Program-made: the position numbers and the translations under genes
In this document: piece after piece, positions 11,901 to 22,848 of the stretch
Layout: each line of letters begins with the position of its first letter
How positions within the stretch are numbered: the stretch's first letter is position 1
NCBI RefSeq assembly: GCF_051020975.1
Contig: NC_135038.1
Location: 1,672,001-1,736,000, forward strand
Source: Osmia lignaria lignaria
Taxonomy: Eukaryota > Arthropoda > Insecta > Hymenoptera > Megachilidae
Direction: 5' to 3'
DNA length: 64,000 bases
The notes under the pieces: model-generated
Told to the model about the DNA's origin: nothing
What the model saw: the letters and a program-made list of their open reading frames with translations, nothing else
The model's database searches: none

Positions 11901-12019
11901 CACCCCATATAGGTCGTGACATTTAATTTTTTTATACCCTGTACAACATATATATTTTTTTCAGAATTTTCGAACCAGTAGTTTTTTAAATAAAAAATAT
12001 TTTGTAAAATTCTTTATTG
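8968..12019. other. Interior of the long-TIR element, no transposase seen
   Basis: AT-rich, with short ORFs lacking motifs. Visible structure: a TACGTTGCG/CGCAACGTA hairpin at about 8,971-8,999; two related ~50 bp modules containing ATTCTCGTAAC and GGCTGGAC at about 9,618-9,660 and 9,760-9,805; a more GC-rich patch at 10,320-10,520 with an inverted CCAAT (GATTGGCTA) that could be an old promoter; and an almost pure A/T stretch at 11,220-11,500. Confidence 0.5.
11221..11500. repeat. Low-complexity A/T stretch
   Basis: About 280 bases of TTATTATATTAT-like sequence with very few G or C. Confidence 0.85.
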
Positions 12020-12547
12020 TTAAATAACATAAAAAATAATGCATATTTCAGGTTAAAAATTTAAGTAAGTTATATACATATCTAGAAGTAATATCTAGTC
12101 AGAAATCAAACTAATCCGTTTGGGGGCACTTTTCATATGCATATCCCGCCAGTCCCTTTACAAAACCGTAGGAGGCAAATCTATCATATTATATATCAAT
12201 GAATTCAGAAAAAATTGTCGATTCTTTTCTGTCATAATGTAAATTTTTGTATCTCTTAAAATAATGTAACAATAAATTTTTTTGTTATAAACAAAACACT
12301 TTTTACAATATCTGCGACCACCTTTTGTTTTACCTCAAGAAACCATGAATCTTTTCCTTAAGAAGTTTTCTTATATCTGTGATAGTTTTCGAGATACCAT
12401 TTTTCTGCTGAAATTTCAAGGGGTGATGTTACCCCCTAAACATGCGATTGGGCCGCTATAAAAAAATACGTGTCTCTTATTTTCACCTGCTTAATATATA
12501 TACTGAGTTTCATTGAAATCGGAGACGGACAGTTCGATATGGTTCCT
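12020..12547 (-). repeat. Right TIR, 528 bp, uninterrupted
   Basis: The intact arm of the long-TIR element. It aligns as reverse complement with 8,967-8,832 and then directly with 7,383-6,993, showing the left arm before the nested insertion. Confidence 0.85.
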
Positions 12548-12810
12548 GTTAGTAGTACTTCTTGTGAACGATTCCTTATAACCATTAGACGTTGCGAACG
12601 TTCCTCAGTAGATTCGTTCGCTAAACGCCTGCAGATTAATCCGATACGACGTGACCGTTCCTCAGAAGATTCGTTCTTCAAACGATTAGACATTCTGCTT
12701 AGTCGACGTTTTTTCTCATCTATCGTTTCGATATCATCTATCGTGCAAACTTCAAACAATGTAGGAACTACACGATATTCGTGGATCCATATGACGCAAC
12801 AGCAAAACAT
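12548..12810 (-). pseudogene. Helitron-like protein, upstream fragment with 19-aa repeats
   Basis: Minus-strand frame with two tandem ~19-residue basic repeats, NRLKNESSEERSRRIGLI and RRLANESTEERSQRLMVI, preceded by KKRRLSRM. Such Arg/Glu repeats are found at the N-terminus of some Helitron-type and STPR-like proteins (from memory). The frame continues into the TIR at 12,547, where it turns into non-homologous residues. The downstream half is at 6,992-6,665 in the same orientation, so the 5.55 kb element interrupts one coding region. Confidence 0.5.
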
Positions 12811-12949
12811 TGTGTGCGATCATGGAATATGTCCTACCAATTCTCTTATTCTCTTCCTTTAGAAGTCACAGATATTTGCTCAGTTTGAATCGAAACGAGT
12901 TGCTTTTGAACAGTAAGTACTAAATAACAAGCAATATTTCATTTTAATA

Positions 12950-13847
12950 CGAGGATGGATCAAATATAATTGGGAATTATTTTTTTAAAATTTATTTTAA
13001 CACCAAAGCAGAAATTGAATACATCTTATTTTTCAACATAATTTCCTGCTATATTTACACATTTGTCCCAATGGATAGACAACTTTTTGATTCCGTCATC
13101 GAAAAAAGGCGTTGTGCTGGTCGTAAGCCCGTTGCACACGAACGCCTCCACGCCATCATCGTCGATGAATCGATGTCCTCCCAACTCCTCCTTTAATAGG
13201 CCAAACATGTGATAATCACACGGGCTTAAATCTGGACTCTAAGAAGGGTGGTCTAATGCCGTCCAATGCATTTTCTTCGATTTTTGTGAAGTCAATGCAG
13301 CTGTATGCGGTCGTGCATTATCGTGTAGAAGAAAAACTTCTCGGATCGACATATCTTGTCTTTTTGTCAATATGCAAGTTTTGCCTCAGCAAGAAGTTGG
13401 CAATAATAGGCAGCATTGATCGTATGACTTTCATAAAGAAAATTAATTAACAATACGCCTCGGAAGTCCCAAAAACTAGTCGCAAGAACTTTCCCAGCCA
13501 ACAGGCGAGTTTTGGCTTTGACTGGGGCTGTCTGCCCATTTCTCCACTCCATGCTCGCATGTATTGACTCAGGTGTGTAATGGTTCACCCATGTGTCATC
13601 GCAGGTAACAATGTGACTTAAAAATTTCAGCTGGTTTTTCATCCCCCGGGTCAGACACTTTATGATAATGTGCTGCACAACCGACGGGTGTATCTCCTGC
13701 TCAGTCATGATGCTATTTACTAACAAAGCGGAAGTGCGAATGCAACTTCCAGACACTTCCACCCACAATGACTCAACGTCATACGCAGCACATTTAATTA
13801 TACAAGACGCAATATAAAAATTCCCGGTTATATTTGATTCACCCACG
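12950..13847 (-). mobile_element. Mariner element, internally shortened
   Basis: TIRs of ~27 bp: left CGAGGATGGATCAAATATAA, right the reverse complement with a few mismatches (TTATATTTGATTCACCCACG), each flanked by the TA target (12,948-49 and 13,848-49). At 898 bp it is shorter than the usual ~1.3 kb. The transposase reads on the minus strand from 13,847. Confidence 0.9.
13026..13846 (-). pseudogene. Mariner transposase, disrupted
   Basis: Cut-and-paste transposase of the Tc1/mariner superfamily. The N-terminal helix-turn-helix region is mostly missing. Three catalytic Asp positions can be read on the minus strand in shifting frames: CDDTWV (about 13,600), HDNARPH (about 13,310) and SPCDYHMFG (about 13,210). 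The last two are 34 residues apart, giving the mariner DD34D signature. A stop codon lies shortly before SPDLSPCDY, and the frame breaks between AYYCQLL and HDNARPH. The C-terminus (GLLKEELGGHRF) ends near 13,026. It cannot make a working enzyme. Confidence 0.9.
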
Positions 13848-13860
13848 TATATGTTAAATA

Positions 13861-14100
13861 TACAGGGTGTCCCAGAACTGGGGTAGGAGCCGAAGAGGGA
13901 TGATTGCTGAGGTCATTCTAAATAACTTTTTCTTTCGCCAAAATGTTGTTTAAGGCTTCGTTTTCGAGTTATTAACGAAAAACACTGGCTAATCAGAGCG
14001 CGCGTTTAGCGTGGGCCGAACCACGAGAGTGTAAAGTATACTCTGCGTTCAAGCCGTGGTTGTGATCAAGTGCATCGGCACCACGTCGCTATAATAGGAT
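13861..14100 (+). repeat. TACAGGGTGTCCC-family repeat, copy 1
   Basis: Starts TACAGGGTGTCCCAGAACTG and shares the sequence of steps ...AACTTTTTC..., ...GAGTTATTAA..., ...AACACTG... with copies at 44,522 and (inverted) 22,902-23,074. No coding potential. Probably a short non-autonomous DNA element. Confidence 0.65.
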
Positions 14101-14237
14101 TCGTTGAGCAAAAGTTGTATCGAATAATGAATAAAAAAAAGAAAAGAATAATAGTACCGAATTATTGGTTGCTCATGAACAACGAATAAAGTAATGAGTC
14201 GTTGTTTATGAAGAATAAATCGAATTGATCCAACACT

Positions 14238-14269
14238 TTATTATTATTGTTATTATTATTATTATTAAT
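14238..14269. repeat. (TTA)n, LINE 3' tail
   Basis: ATTATTATTGTTATTATTAT-type tract; the reverse complement is the TAA-repeat tail of the minus-strand LINE. Confidence 0.85.
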
Positions 14270-14299
14270 AGGTTGAGGCTAACCGGATACTTAGTCCTT

Positions 14300-17200
14300 A
14301 GGGACCATTGTATCCGGGCCGCTAGGCAGCCTCCTTACTGGCTGTGCCTTAGCAGCTGGGCTTCTACTGCGAAATTTAGAAGCGCCGGCACCAGGCCAGC
14401 GGAAATGCTTAATGATGAGGGTTCCGAGGTCCCCAGGATTGATCCTCTTAGGGCCCTTAGTTCCCTTCATCTTAGAAGTACGTGGAGAGGTGTCTCATCC
14501 TCCTCCCCATACCTCGGGCATGTCGACTCCTCTGTGAGTCCCATGCGTGCGAGGTGTTTTCTCGTGTACCAGTGTCCTGTCACTAGGTCCACGAGCATGC
14601 GCAGCTGCGCCCTGTCCAGGTGAGTTAAGGTGTCACCCAGCTTCTGTGACGGTCCCTCAAATAAGGCCCTCGTGTGTCTCATACCGTTAGCGTTATGCCA
14701 GAGCCTGGTGAATTCCTGGTCAACCATTCTTCAGCCAGGCCCTTCAACGCATAGGTTGAGACGCCAATAGGGTACTCATGGTATGGCTGGGAGCTTGTCG
14801 CCCCCAGTCGCGCCAGTTCGTTAGCCCTCTCGTTGCCTGAGATACCAGCGTGACCTGGTACCCATAGCAGCTTGACTCTGTTGTTCAGAGATAGCTGCCT
14901 CAGAGTCAGTGCACAGTCCCTGACTAGCTTCGACCCAATCTTCACTTTGTGGAGGGCTCTAAGCGCAGCAAGGCAGTCACTGCAGATATAAATGTGTTTG
15001 CCTGAGTGAGCCCTTTCCAAATTATATTTGGCGCAGGCCCAGATGGCAAACACTTCTGCTTGGAAGACCGTAACCTGGTGGCCCAGCTTGTGGGTCATTT
15101 CGACCCTTGGGCTCTCCCCCGCAATTCCGGCTCCGGTGCCAGATCTGGTCTTGGAGCCATCTGTGAACCAGACTAGTCCCTTTGGAGTCAGAATGCCGTT
15201 TGGGTCCTCCAGCCATTTCTCCCTGTCTGGGAGGATTAAATCGTATTCGTGTCTGAGGAGGTACTCCGTCTTGCAGCGGTCTCCATCGTGGGTCAGAATT
15301 AACTCCGATCCCAGATCCCTGAGGATCTCGGTGTGCCCGCCGCTCCCGGGGACCATTCTTCAGCTTGATGGAGGTGGATGGCCGCTCTCCAAGCCGTTGC
15401 CATCACTTTTAGATGGGGTGGCTTGATATCGAGCAGCGCACTCATTGCCATAGTGGGCGTGGTGGGGAGCGCACCTGTTATCCCCAGCAACGCTATTCGG
15501 TATATTCTTTCTATAGTCCTTCTGTGTGCTCCCCTCTTCATGGAGGTCCACCACACAATCGAGGCGTATGTTATGATGGGTTCAAGGATGGCCTGATATA
15601 TCCACCTGACCATCCTTGGTTTGAGTCCTCATGTAGGGCCAAACATTCTGCGGCAGGCCCAGTAGGTGCTGATTGCTTTCTGTGTCTGCTTGTTCACATG
15701 GTTCTTCCAGGTGAGTTTTTTATCTAGTATTACACCTAGATATTTTACCTCATCTGTGAGTTGTAGTTGCGTCCCAAAAAGATGAGGAACCTTAAAGTAA
15801 AAGCGTCGTCTCCTTGTAAATAGGACCAACTCCGTTTTGCTCGGGTTAACCGAGAGCGAGTGTGATCGACACTAGGATTCTACGAGTATGATAGTCTTTT
15901 GCAATCTCCTCGCTAAATCCAACGGGTGTCTGCCTCTGACCGTAATAGAAAGGTCGTCGGCGTAGTCCTGAGCCTCAAAGCCTTCCGTGGTGAGTATAGG
16001 TATGAGTTCGTCAACCACGGGGGTCCACAGCAGGGGGAACAGGACTCCTCCCTGCGGGCAGCCCCTCGCGACGTCAGCCCTCACCGTCTCCTCTCCCAGG
16101 CTCGCTGTGGCAGTTCTATTCGTCAGCATGTTGTGGATCCATTTTACGACGGAGTCCTTAATATTGTATCTCCTGGCAGCTTCTTGTATTGTATCGTGAG
16201 GGGTGTTGTCAAACGCCCCCTCGATGTCGAGGAAGATGCAGAGAGCGGATTTACCTTTCGACAGTGCACCTTCAATGAAACCTACCAGGTTATGAAGTGC
16301 CGTCTCGGTGGATTTGCCGTTTTGATAGTCGTGTTGAGAGGGGTGCAACGGTTTGCTGGCCAAGACCTCATCTCTGATGTACCTATCAACCAGCCTTTCC
16401 AGCGTTTTAAGCAGGAAGGAGGAGAGGCTGATGGGTCTGCATGACTTTGCAAGGTCGTAATTGTCCCTCCCAACACTACCTTGAAGTATCTCCAGTCTTT
16501 GGGTATATAGCCCTTCGCTAGACAGGATTTGAAGATCTGGCCCAGCCACCTGTACAGGTTCTCTCCGCGTTCCTGAAGGAGTGCCGGGAAGATCCCGTCA
16601 GTGCCTGGGCTCTTGAATCTTTTGAAAGAGCCAATGGCCCACTTCACCCTGTCCGTGCTAATCACCTTCTCAGCCATTCCCCAGTCTGCCGGGGCAGGGT
16701 CGGTACGCGTGGTATCCCAACGACACCGCCCCCGACCCTCCACCCAGCCTGGGAAATGTGACTGGACAAGGTATTCTAGTGTTTCTCTGTGGTTGTTCGC
16801 CAGACTTCCATTTGGGAGTCTGAGACGATCCAACCTTGGTGAGGGGCCTATAGAGAAGACCTTCCTTAGCCTGGCAACTATAGGTAGCGCCTCGGTCTCT
16901 TTACTGAAGGTCTTCCAGGCCATCCTCTTACTCGTTCTTATTAGCTTTTTGTAAGCCTGCTGGGACCTTTTATAGCTGTCCCAGGCTGGCTCCGTATTCG
17001 TCTTCATGGCTTTATTCTGTAGTCTACGGGTATCTGGTTCCGACATGGCAGGCAGCCTCGTAGGCTTGAGTAACGGCGGAGCTTAAGTGCTTCACCGCTT
17101 GCTCGATTTTGCCTACGGTCCCCGGACGCTGACAGTGCCCCTTAAGCCTCCCTTCCAGGCCCTCTCTGTAGAGTGCCCAGTTGGTGGCCTTTGGGTTCCT

Positions 17201-17982
17201 GTAAGCCTTTCCAGTGCCGCCTTCCCTGTCACCTATTAGATTGAAAGTGATAAGGCGGTGGTCCGAGAGTGTGTTCTCGTCCCGGATCTGCCAGTGTTTG
17301 ACGACCTGTGCCACCTTTGCGAAGCCCAGGGTCAGGTCAATCACCTCCTGTTTGCGGGAGGTAACAAAGGTTGGGGAGCCTATATTAAGGATCTCCAAAC
17401 CCGTGGTGGCGAGGTACTCTAGCAGTGCTGTGCCTCTACCATTAGTATTGGTACTGCCCCATACGGTGTGGTGCGAATTGACATCGCAGCCGATCACCAG
17501 GTGCAGACCATTGACAGCACAGTGATCTACCAGTACTCTGAGTTCCCTCGTAGGTGGAGGGCCCTCTGAGTCATACGGAAGGTACGCCGAGCAGATCACC
17601 AGCTCAGACGTATTCCCGCCGGGTTAAGTTTGACCTTAACCGCTAAGAGATCAGCTGTGCAGAATTCATTTAGTTTCAGGGCCGTTATCTCCTTCTTGAC
17701 GAAGATGCAGGCCCTGGGCGTTGTAGATGTGGCATCGTAGTAGAGTGAGCCGCACCTCATATCGAGCCCTCCTACACGTTCCTTGAAGATCCAAGGTTCT
17801 TGTATGAGGACTATATCTGTCTGCCTTGTCGCAAGGCGGTGATGGAGGATATCCGTTGCCGCCTTGCAATGTTGCAGATTGATTTGCGAGAACCTGGTAC
17901 CGTCTGACACCCTGTTGGTGTCAGCACTGGTTCGGCCTCGCTTGGTACTTTTGGTTCTTTTATGTTCCCCAGAGGGGCCCAT
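14300..17982 (-). pseudogene. I-group LINE ORF2: endonuclease-RT-RNase H, frameshifted
   Basis: Domains in order on the minus strand, in at least seven frame segments. Endonuclease: QINLQHCKAATDIL and IQEPWIF (17,982-17,596), then GCDVNSHHTVWGS and SDHRLITFN (17,599-17,024). Reverse transcriptase: FKSPGTDGIFPALLQ (about 16,620), CRPISLSSFLLKTLERL, FLDIEGAFDN, GCPQGGVLFPLLW and YADD at 15,953-15,964. Thumb: VKYLGVILDKKLTWKNHV (15,750). RNase H: WFTDGSKTRSGTGAGI, AEVFAIWACA, ICSDCLAAL and WVPGHAGISGNERANELA (15,356-14,679). The C-terminal CPRYGEEDETPLHVLLR (about 14,510) is a Cys/His segment with one Cys replaced. All catalytic signatures survive but the frames do not. Confidence 0.85.
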
Positions 17983-17987
17983 AAAAT

Positions 17988-19524
17988 TTACCTTTGAGGG
18001 GGGCCCCTCCCGGAGCCTCTCCCTCTCTTATCCCTGGTACCGGCTTTCAGGGAGTGGGGTAGGGTACGTTGAACGCCCCTTTGTACTCCCATCAGCCCGG
18101 TCTTCTTTGTGGCTTCTGCCAAGGTCGGCCTTCCCCTCGACAGCCCAGCCCTGGGGATGTATCTCCCCGGCGGGACGGTTGTACCGGTTTTCCTTGGCCG
18201 CTGCGAGGGTCCGGCCTCCTCATTCTTTTTTCCCACCTCATGGGGTGGGTCGGCTTCGGTGTGGGTGGGGAGGGTACCTGAAGATGTTTCTTGCGACTCC
18301 GCAGGTTCCCCTTCCTCTCTTCCCATACCTTCCTCTTCTCCGCCCTCCGTTTCTACCGGTCCCGGTTCAGGGCGGCCTTCTTTGTGCTGTTTCGGGTCCT
18401 GCGTGGGCCCGGCAGGTCCCTCTCTGAAGAGGTCCCTGCGCATTCCCACGTGGACCTCGAAACCTTGCCTTACTATGAGGCTATTTGAGGCAGGGTCAAT
18501 ACCCAGCACCAGAGTGACCGAATTCGGCCCCTCCCTCTTGCTCCAGACCCTCCAGTGCGGAGACCTGGGTTTTGACCCTCAATGAGCCTCATGATAGCCT
18601 CCGTTTTTGTTGGAGGGCCGGGGATGACAGTCAGCATCCTCCTCAATTTGGGAAGCCGCTGACTGTCAATGACCTGGAGGTGGTCTTTAGCCACTCTATT
18701 GAGCCGGCATCCGCGCACGTAACAAGCAGAATGCCCCCGCCGAACCGGCAATCGTCAAAACGCGGCATGGTGCCCCCCTAAGGGGTCCCACACAGCGCCT
18801 CCACGATCGCCCGCTCGACATTGGAGCCCTGCTCTTCCGAGAGTGTCGAGTCCGTGTAGTTGGCCGGCGCTATGGCCAACCTCCTCTCCGTCGTCAACGC
18901 CTTCTTATAGCTTACCGGCGACGGGAACACCTTCTGTCGCCGTTTTGCGAGAGGTTGGATATTCGGGGATATGGACGGCCGGGACCTTTTGAGCCCCTTA
19001 CCGTCCACCCCCTGGCCTGCCATTGACGTCCCTGCGATGGGTTGCCCGATTACCGGACCTCCCCTCGCAGCCGCCGTCACTGGGGCCTTCCCAGCCTCAC
19101 GTTTATTGTCTGCAGGGACAGTCCCGCCAGAGTTCCCTTCGAGCGCTTGGCGCGCCCTCCGGGCCCTCTTCTTGGTTGCCCCACAGCGTTTAATCTTCGT
19201 CCATGCTTCCGGTTCCTGATTCGGGATTTCTCCCTGCACGGCCTCGGTTGTATCGGAGGAGAGCTCTTCGTTGAGCGTGAGCGAGTCCAAGGCTGTACTC
19301 TCGCCCGCCGCAGACGCGCCCTCCCTTAAGTCACTCATCAGCGGTGTTTCGGGGGCGGTTCCCAAAATTGGGCCCCTTATCCCTTCCATTGGACTGCTTC
19401 CGGGCGTGTTTTTGTTGGTATCCGTTACGTCTATGTCTATGTCTATGTGTTTTTGTTTATTTGTATCCATGAACCCGCTTACAGGGGTAAGGCTAGATAC
19501 AATGGGGGGGCGCCTGGTACCCAA
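17988..19524 (-). pseudogene. I-group LINE ORF1, frameshifted
   Basis: First ORF of the LINE, in three frames: about 19,524-18,778, 18,751-18,473 and 18,509-17,988. The N-terminal piece (possible start MDTNKQKH about 19,470, or the ATG at 19,524) is hydrophilic, with Ser/Thr/Glu-rich and Lys/Arg-rich stretches (KKRARRARQ, KRSRPS) fitting an RNA-binding protein. The middle piece holds CYVRGCRLNRVAKDHL, a degenerate Cys/His-like segment; I do not see a full CCHC array. The last piece is Pro/Glu/Arg rich. ORF2 begins at the end of this ORF. Confidence 0.65.
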
Positions 19525-19870
19525 AGGGCATCATTCGAGACACCATTACCTCGGTGCCATCCAGCTCTCGGCACGATAGCTTACACCTTAGCTTGGGGAG
19601 CTGGTCCGCGTAGGGGCTTTGATTCTCCAGCGAGGGTTTTTGGTCCCTCAGGAGTCCCTTATGGCACCCATTGGCCAGGGCACTCCATGGACTCACCTTT
19701 CCCGTGTCCCGGTCACCTGAGGCGAGTCAGGGTCCACTCGGGGTCCACTTCACGCACCCGGTCGTCTTCCTATCCGCCACCCGGAGACGCGCTCGGTTGG
19801 GGCTCAGCCTGGATCGACCGATGGTCGTCCTGGTTCCCCGCGCCCCTTTCGGGGGTTAGGGCACTCCGAG

Positions 19871-19888
19871 TATATATATATATATATA
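19871..19888. repeat. (TA)9 microsatellite
   Basis: Perfect TA repeat at the 5' limit of the LINE; may be its insertion target. Confidence 0.9.
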
Positions 19889-19975
19889 CGTTCCTAGTCA
19901 AGTTTGTAAAATTAAAGTTAAAGTAAGTTTAAATCAAAATAACCAACTATTATCTTTTAAATCATTGACGTTATT

Positions 19976-19978
<3 letters not shown>

Positions 19979-20010
<32 letters not shown>
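19979..20010. repeat. (AT)16 microsatellite
   Basis: Perfect AT dinucleotide run. Confidence 0.9.
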
Positions 20011-20012
<2 letters not shown>

Positions 20013-20984
20013 TCCTCTTTTCCTTTTATTTTCAAGTATCGTTTGTTGATATCTGACAACGGCGAAATCTGTTAGCGGGACATAGTCCCTCACACAGATC
20101 TTTCCTCTGTTTCATTTATACAACAATTTTTAAATGATTGTGTCAACGCCCTTACAATCACACGCTCGAGACGTGGAAATATTCCTGCAAGTCACTGCCT
20201 TCTGGATTATATTTTCACATGATCCTAAATCTTATTTAAAGGATTGTAAACAATTTGCCGGACCACGTATCCACAATTATTTTTACAAGTGCCAACAATA
20301 AGAGACGTGAGCGAGTCGAATCTAAAGGATTCCCTCTACCTACTTATTTTATAAAGCGTTAAATTCAAACTCCGCTGTTATTTAAATTCGTCTTATATGC
20401 GAGCTGTAATATTGTTCTTCAAAGATCACGCGCCGTTCGACCTCGCGATACGTTACGTGTTTACCGGTGATTTTGCTGTCTATCACGATTGTCTGTTCGG
20501 AATGTACGTTTCTTATATGAGTCGAACTTCGGCAATGTATGTATAGAAATTTCTTGTCAATAATTACAAATAATTACAAATATTTACAGATACTAGAATA
20601 ATTACAAATACTTGATCCATTTCTGCTCTCATCAACAGAATAAATTGTGATATATTTTCATTTTCTAAATGTTGGAAAGTAACTAAAAGCGGCACTCTTG
20701 CGTCATCTGTAATCTAGTTTCTTTTAATTTTCATGTATGTGCGTTCTTACTAAAATAAAGTTTATGGTATTGTGTCGCATCGTTCCGTGCAATGTGCTTT
20801 TCCCTTTCTGTATATTTTTTAACACTAAATAAGTCTAATTTTCTTGCTAACGTCCCATTTTCCGCCTTTGATAATTTCCCAAACTCAAACTCACTCCTTG
20901 AGAATTAATTGCCGAAGGTTTCTGCGTATCGAAGGTTCTCGGAAACATCGATACACGGACACCTCTAAATAGAGGCAAAAAGTA
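20011..20984. other. No gene recognised
   Basis: AT-rich DNA with no ORF of note, no inverted ends that I could find and no conserved motif. Confidence 0.5.
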
Positions 20985-21230
20985 CAGTGTGCGGGCTCAG
21001 AGGCGGCAGTGTCGGCTATGAAAACTGGGCCTGACGTAGGTCGCGAACGAACAGCTCGGCACCCCGTTGTCACAGCACAATACAAAAACTGAACTGGTAG
21101 AACAATTTTAAAATGAACACGGAACCTAATCTCTTGTCGCATGTTATAATATAAAAAAGAAAATTCTAAGCATTCTAAACAACAAATAAAAATGATTGAA
21201 ATGGAATAATTGATAAACGTTTGAATTGGA
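20985..21230 (+). repeat. TACAGGGTGTCCC-family repeat, inner part, copy 2
   Basis: Aligns directly with 44,670-44,868: both carry GGCTCAG-GGCGGCAG, CGACGTAGGTCGCGAAC-like, CACAATA and TCTCTTGTCGC blocks in the same order. The TACAGGG end is missing here. Confidence 0.7.
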
Positions 21231-21343
21231 GGCTACGTTAATGATGAAATATTTGAAAACAATTTAAATGAAACTTACGTATTCGTTCCTAAATTGACCT
21301 GCTACGCTGAAAGCAAATAATTGTCACTGGGTCACTGTGTCGG
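21231..21343 (+). repeat. Left arm of a large imperfect palindrome
   Basis: Pairs with 21,475-21,534 plus 22,849-22,901 (the right arm is split by the retroposon). It runs from GGCTACGTTAATGATGAA to GTCACTGTGTCGG. The centre lies near 21,400. Confidence 0.75.
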
Positions 21344-21474
21344 TCCCAACCATTCGACGAGGAATCGCGTTCGGTAGAACAGCTGTTTTCATGGTCGAGC
21401 CAGTGAACCCCCTCATTTATATGCACTTAACTTATGAATAATAGGTGAGGTGTTTCCTCATCGAATATAAGGAA

Positions 21475-21534
21475 TCGACACAGTGACCTAGTGGAAATTA
21501 TCTGCTTTCAGCGTGGCAGGTTAATTTAGGAACG
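21475..21534 (-). repeat. Right arm of the palindrome, first part
   Basis: Reverse complement of the end of the left arm; ends in the first copy of the 16 bp TSD (21,519-21,534). Confidence 0.75.
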
Positions 21535-22832
21535 TACCAAGACATGGCGCGGTCAACCGGGGAAAGGATTTCCCGGTTCCTGACCGTGGTCGAAGAACAA
21601 GCCCTGTGCTCACATATATGCCAGGCGGAACACATGGCGCGATCACCCGATGAGTGGGAAAGTCCTCCGGTTCCTGATCGTGACCGAAGAGAAAGTCCTG
21701 GCCTCGCTAAAGGCAGGCAGGTGAAGTAGGGGCGCGATCACCCGTTGAGCAGGAGCTCCGGTTCCTGGTCGTGGCCGAAAAAGAAGCCCTGTCTTCGCAT
21801 TGCAAGCAGGTGAAGTAGGGGCGCGATCACCCGATGAGTGGGAAAGTCCTCCGGTTCCTGATCGTTGCCGAAGAGAAAGTTTCCTGGCCTCGCTAATGGC
21901 AGGCAGGTGAAGTAGGGGCGCGATCACCCGTTGAGCAGGAGCTCCGGTTCCTGGTCGTGGCCGAAGAGAAAGCTTCCTGACCTCGCTTATGGCAGCCTGG
22001 TGAAGACACGGCCCGATCACCCGATGAGTGGGAAAGTCCTCCGGTGCCGATCGTGGTTGAAGAAAAATGGCCTGTCCTCGTGGAAGGTCAGGTGGGCGTG
22101 ATGACTTCAAGGATAAGCCACATCATCATTATCAACCTACCATGGTGGACGAAGATTGGTCGGTCACCCGCGTGATATGATATCCCGGTCCTGATTGCGA
22201 CTGAAGAAGAAGCCCTGTCCTGGGTAGTGCCAGGCAGGTGAAATTTGGCGCGACCACCCGTTGAGTGGGAAAGTCCTCCGGTTCCTGGTCGTGGCCGAAG
22301 AAAAATCCTGCGCATAAACCGTGCAGGTTAAAATATCCTACCGCTTGATCGGAGGTGTTACGGCGTGGCTCCTCAATCCCCTGTGGTGCCTAGCGCATAG
22401 CGGATTGAGGGTAGACGAAAGCGAACATGGAAGCTTGGGAGCTAAAGCGCCGTCGCGGCTATCGCCGGTACAACTGGGATATCCTCAACGGATGAAAGGG
22501 TACCGGCGGCCTACGTCAGGGGAGAGGTTTTTAGTGGGTAGTATATCAGGCCGCGGATGCCCCTTCTGGGCGCCGCAGGGTCGCCCCTTCCGGGCTGTGA
22601 CCGTTATCATTTGTGCCCACCCTTTAGGGTTGGGCTATCAGGTTGCCCCTTCTGGGTTGCCTCTTTGGGTTTGCCCTCACCAACGGGAGCCAGGCCCCCC
22701 TTCAGGGGATATGAGTCCCACACTGCCCGGGCCCCTCTAGCCGAATAGTGCAACAAGGGGATAACCTGCGCGTGCGTAAAAGCATTTTCCTCTTCTATCA
22801 AAACAAAACAAAAAAAAAAAAAAAAAAAAAAA
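21535..22832 (+). mobile_element. Non-coding poly(A) retroposon with 16 bp TSD
   Basis: A 1,298 bp insert flanked by identical GGTTAATTTAGGAACG copies at 21,519-21,534 and 22,833-22,848 and ending in an A-rich tail (about 22 A at 22,811-22,832). These are the marks of LINE-machinery retrotransposition. The 5' 770 bp are tandem ~93 bp units; the 3' 500 bp are GC-rich and contain GAGGTTTTTAGTGGGTA and GTACCGGCGGCC, which resemble R1-type LINE 3' UTRs as I recall them. No coding frame is present, so it is either a non-autonomous partner or a LINE RNA with its ORFs deleted. It splits the right arm of the palindrome. Confidence 0.85.
21546..22310 (+). repeat. ~93 bp tandem repeat, about 7-8 units
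   Basis: Units start GGCGCGATCACCCG near 21,546, 21,636, 21,731, 21,820, 21,917, 22,010 and 22,247 (spacings 90, 95, 89, 97, 93, then a diverged double unit). Each carries CTCCGGTTCCTG-TCGT and GCCGAAGA blocks. TGAGTGGGAAAGT and TGAGCAGGAGCT variants alternate in several units, suggesting a ~186 bp higher-order unit. Confidence 0.9.
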
Positions 22833-22848
22833 GGTTAATTTAGGAACG

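Larger units (their letters stand above)
6993..12547. mobile_element. 5.55 kb element with ~527 bp terminal inverted repeats
   Basis: The left end AGGAACCATACCGAACTGTC at 6,993 and the right end ...ATATGGTTCCT at 12,547 are reverse complements. The pairing runs through 6,993-7,383 plus 8,832-8,967 on the left and 12,020-12,547 on the right, at roughly 95-97% identity by eye. A 1,448 bp element interrupts the left arm; without it the element is about 4.1 kb. The ~3 kb interior has no recognisable transposase. It sits inside a Helitron-like ORF whose two halves flank it in the same orientation. I find no clean target duplication (flanks TTCACTT and GTTAGTA). Long TIRs occur in several DNA transposon superfamilies; I cannot assign it. 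Confidence 0.75.
14238..19868 (-). mobile_element. I-group LINE, near full length, minus strand
   Basis: About 5.6 kb non-LTR retrotransposon. Reading 19,868 to 14,238: GC-rich 5' leader, ORF1, ORF2 with endonuclease, reverse transcriptase, RNase H and a C-terminal Cys/His segment, then a (TAA)n tail visible as (TTA)n at 14,238-14,269. An RNase H domain plus a TAA-repeat tail is typical of the I group (I, LOA and relatives; family knowledge). GC-rich against AT-rich flanks. The 5' limit is put where the sequence becomes (TA)n; I cannot see a target-site duplication. Confidence 0.85.
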
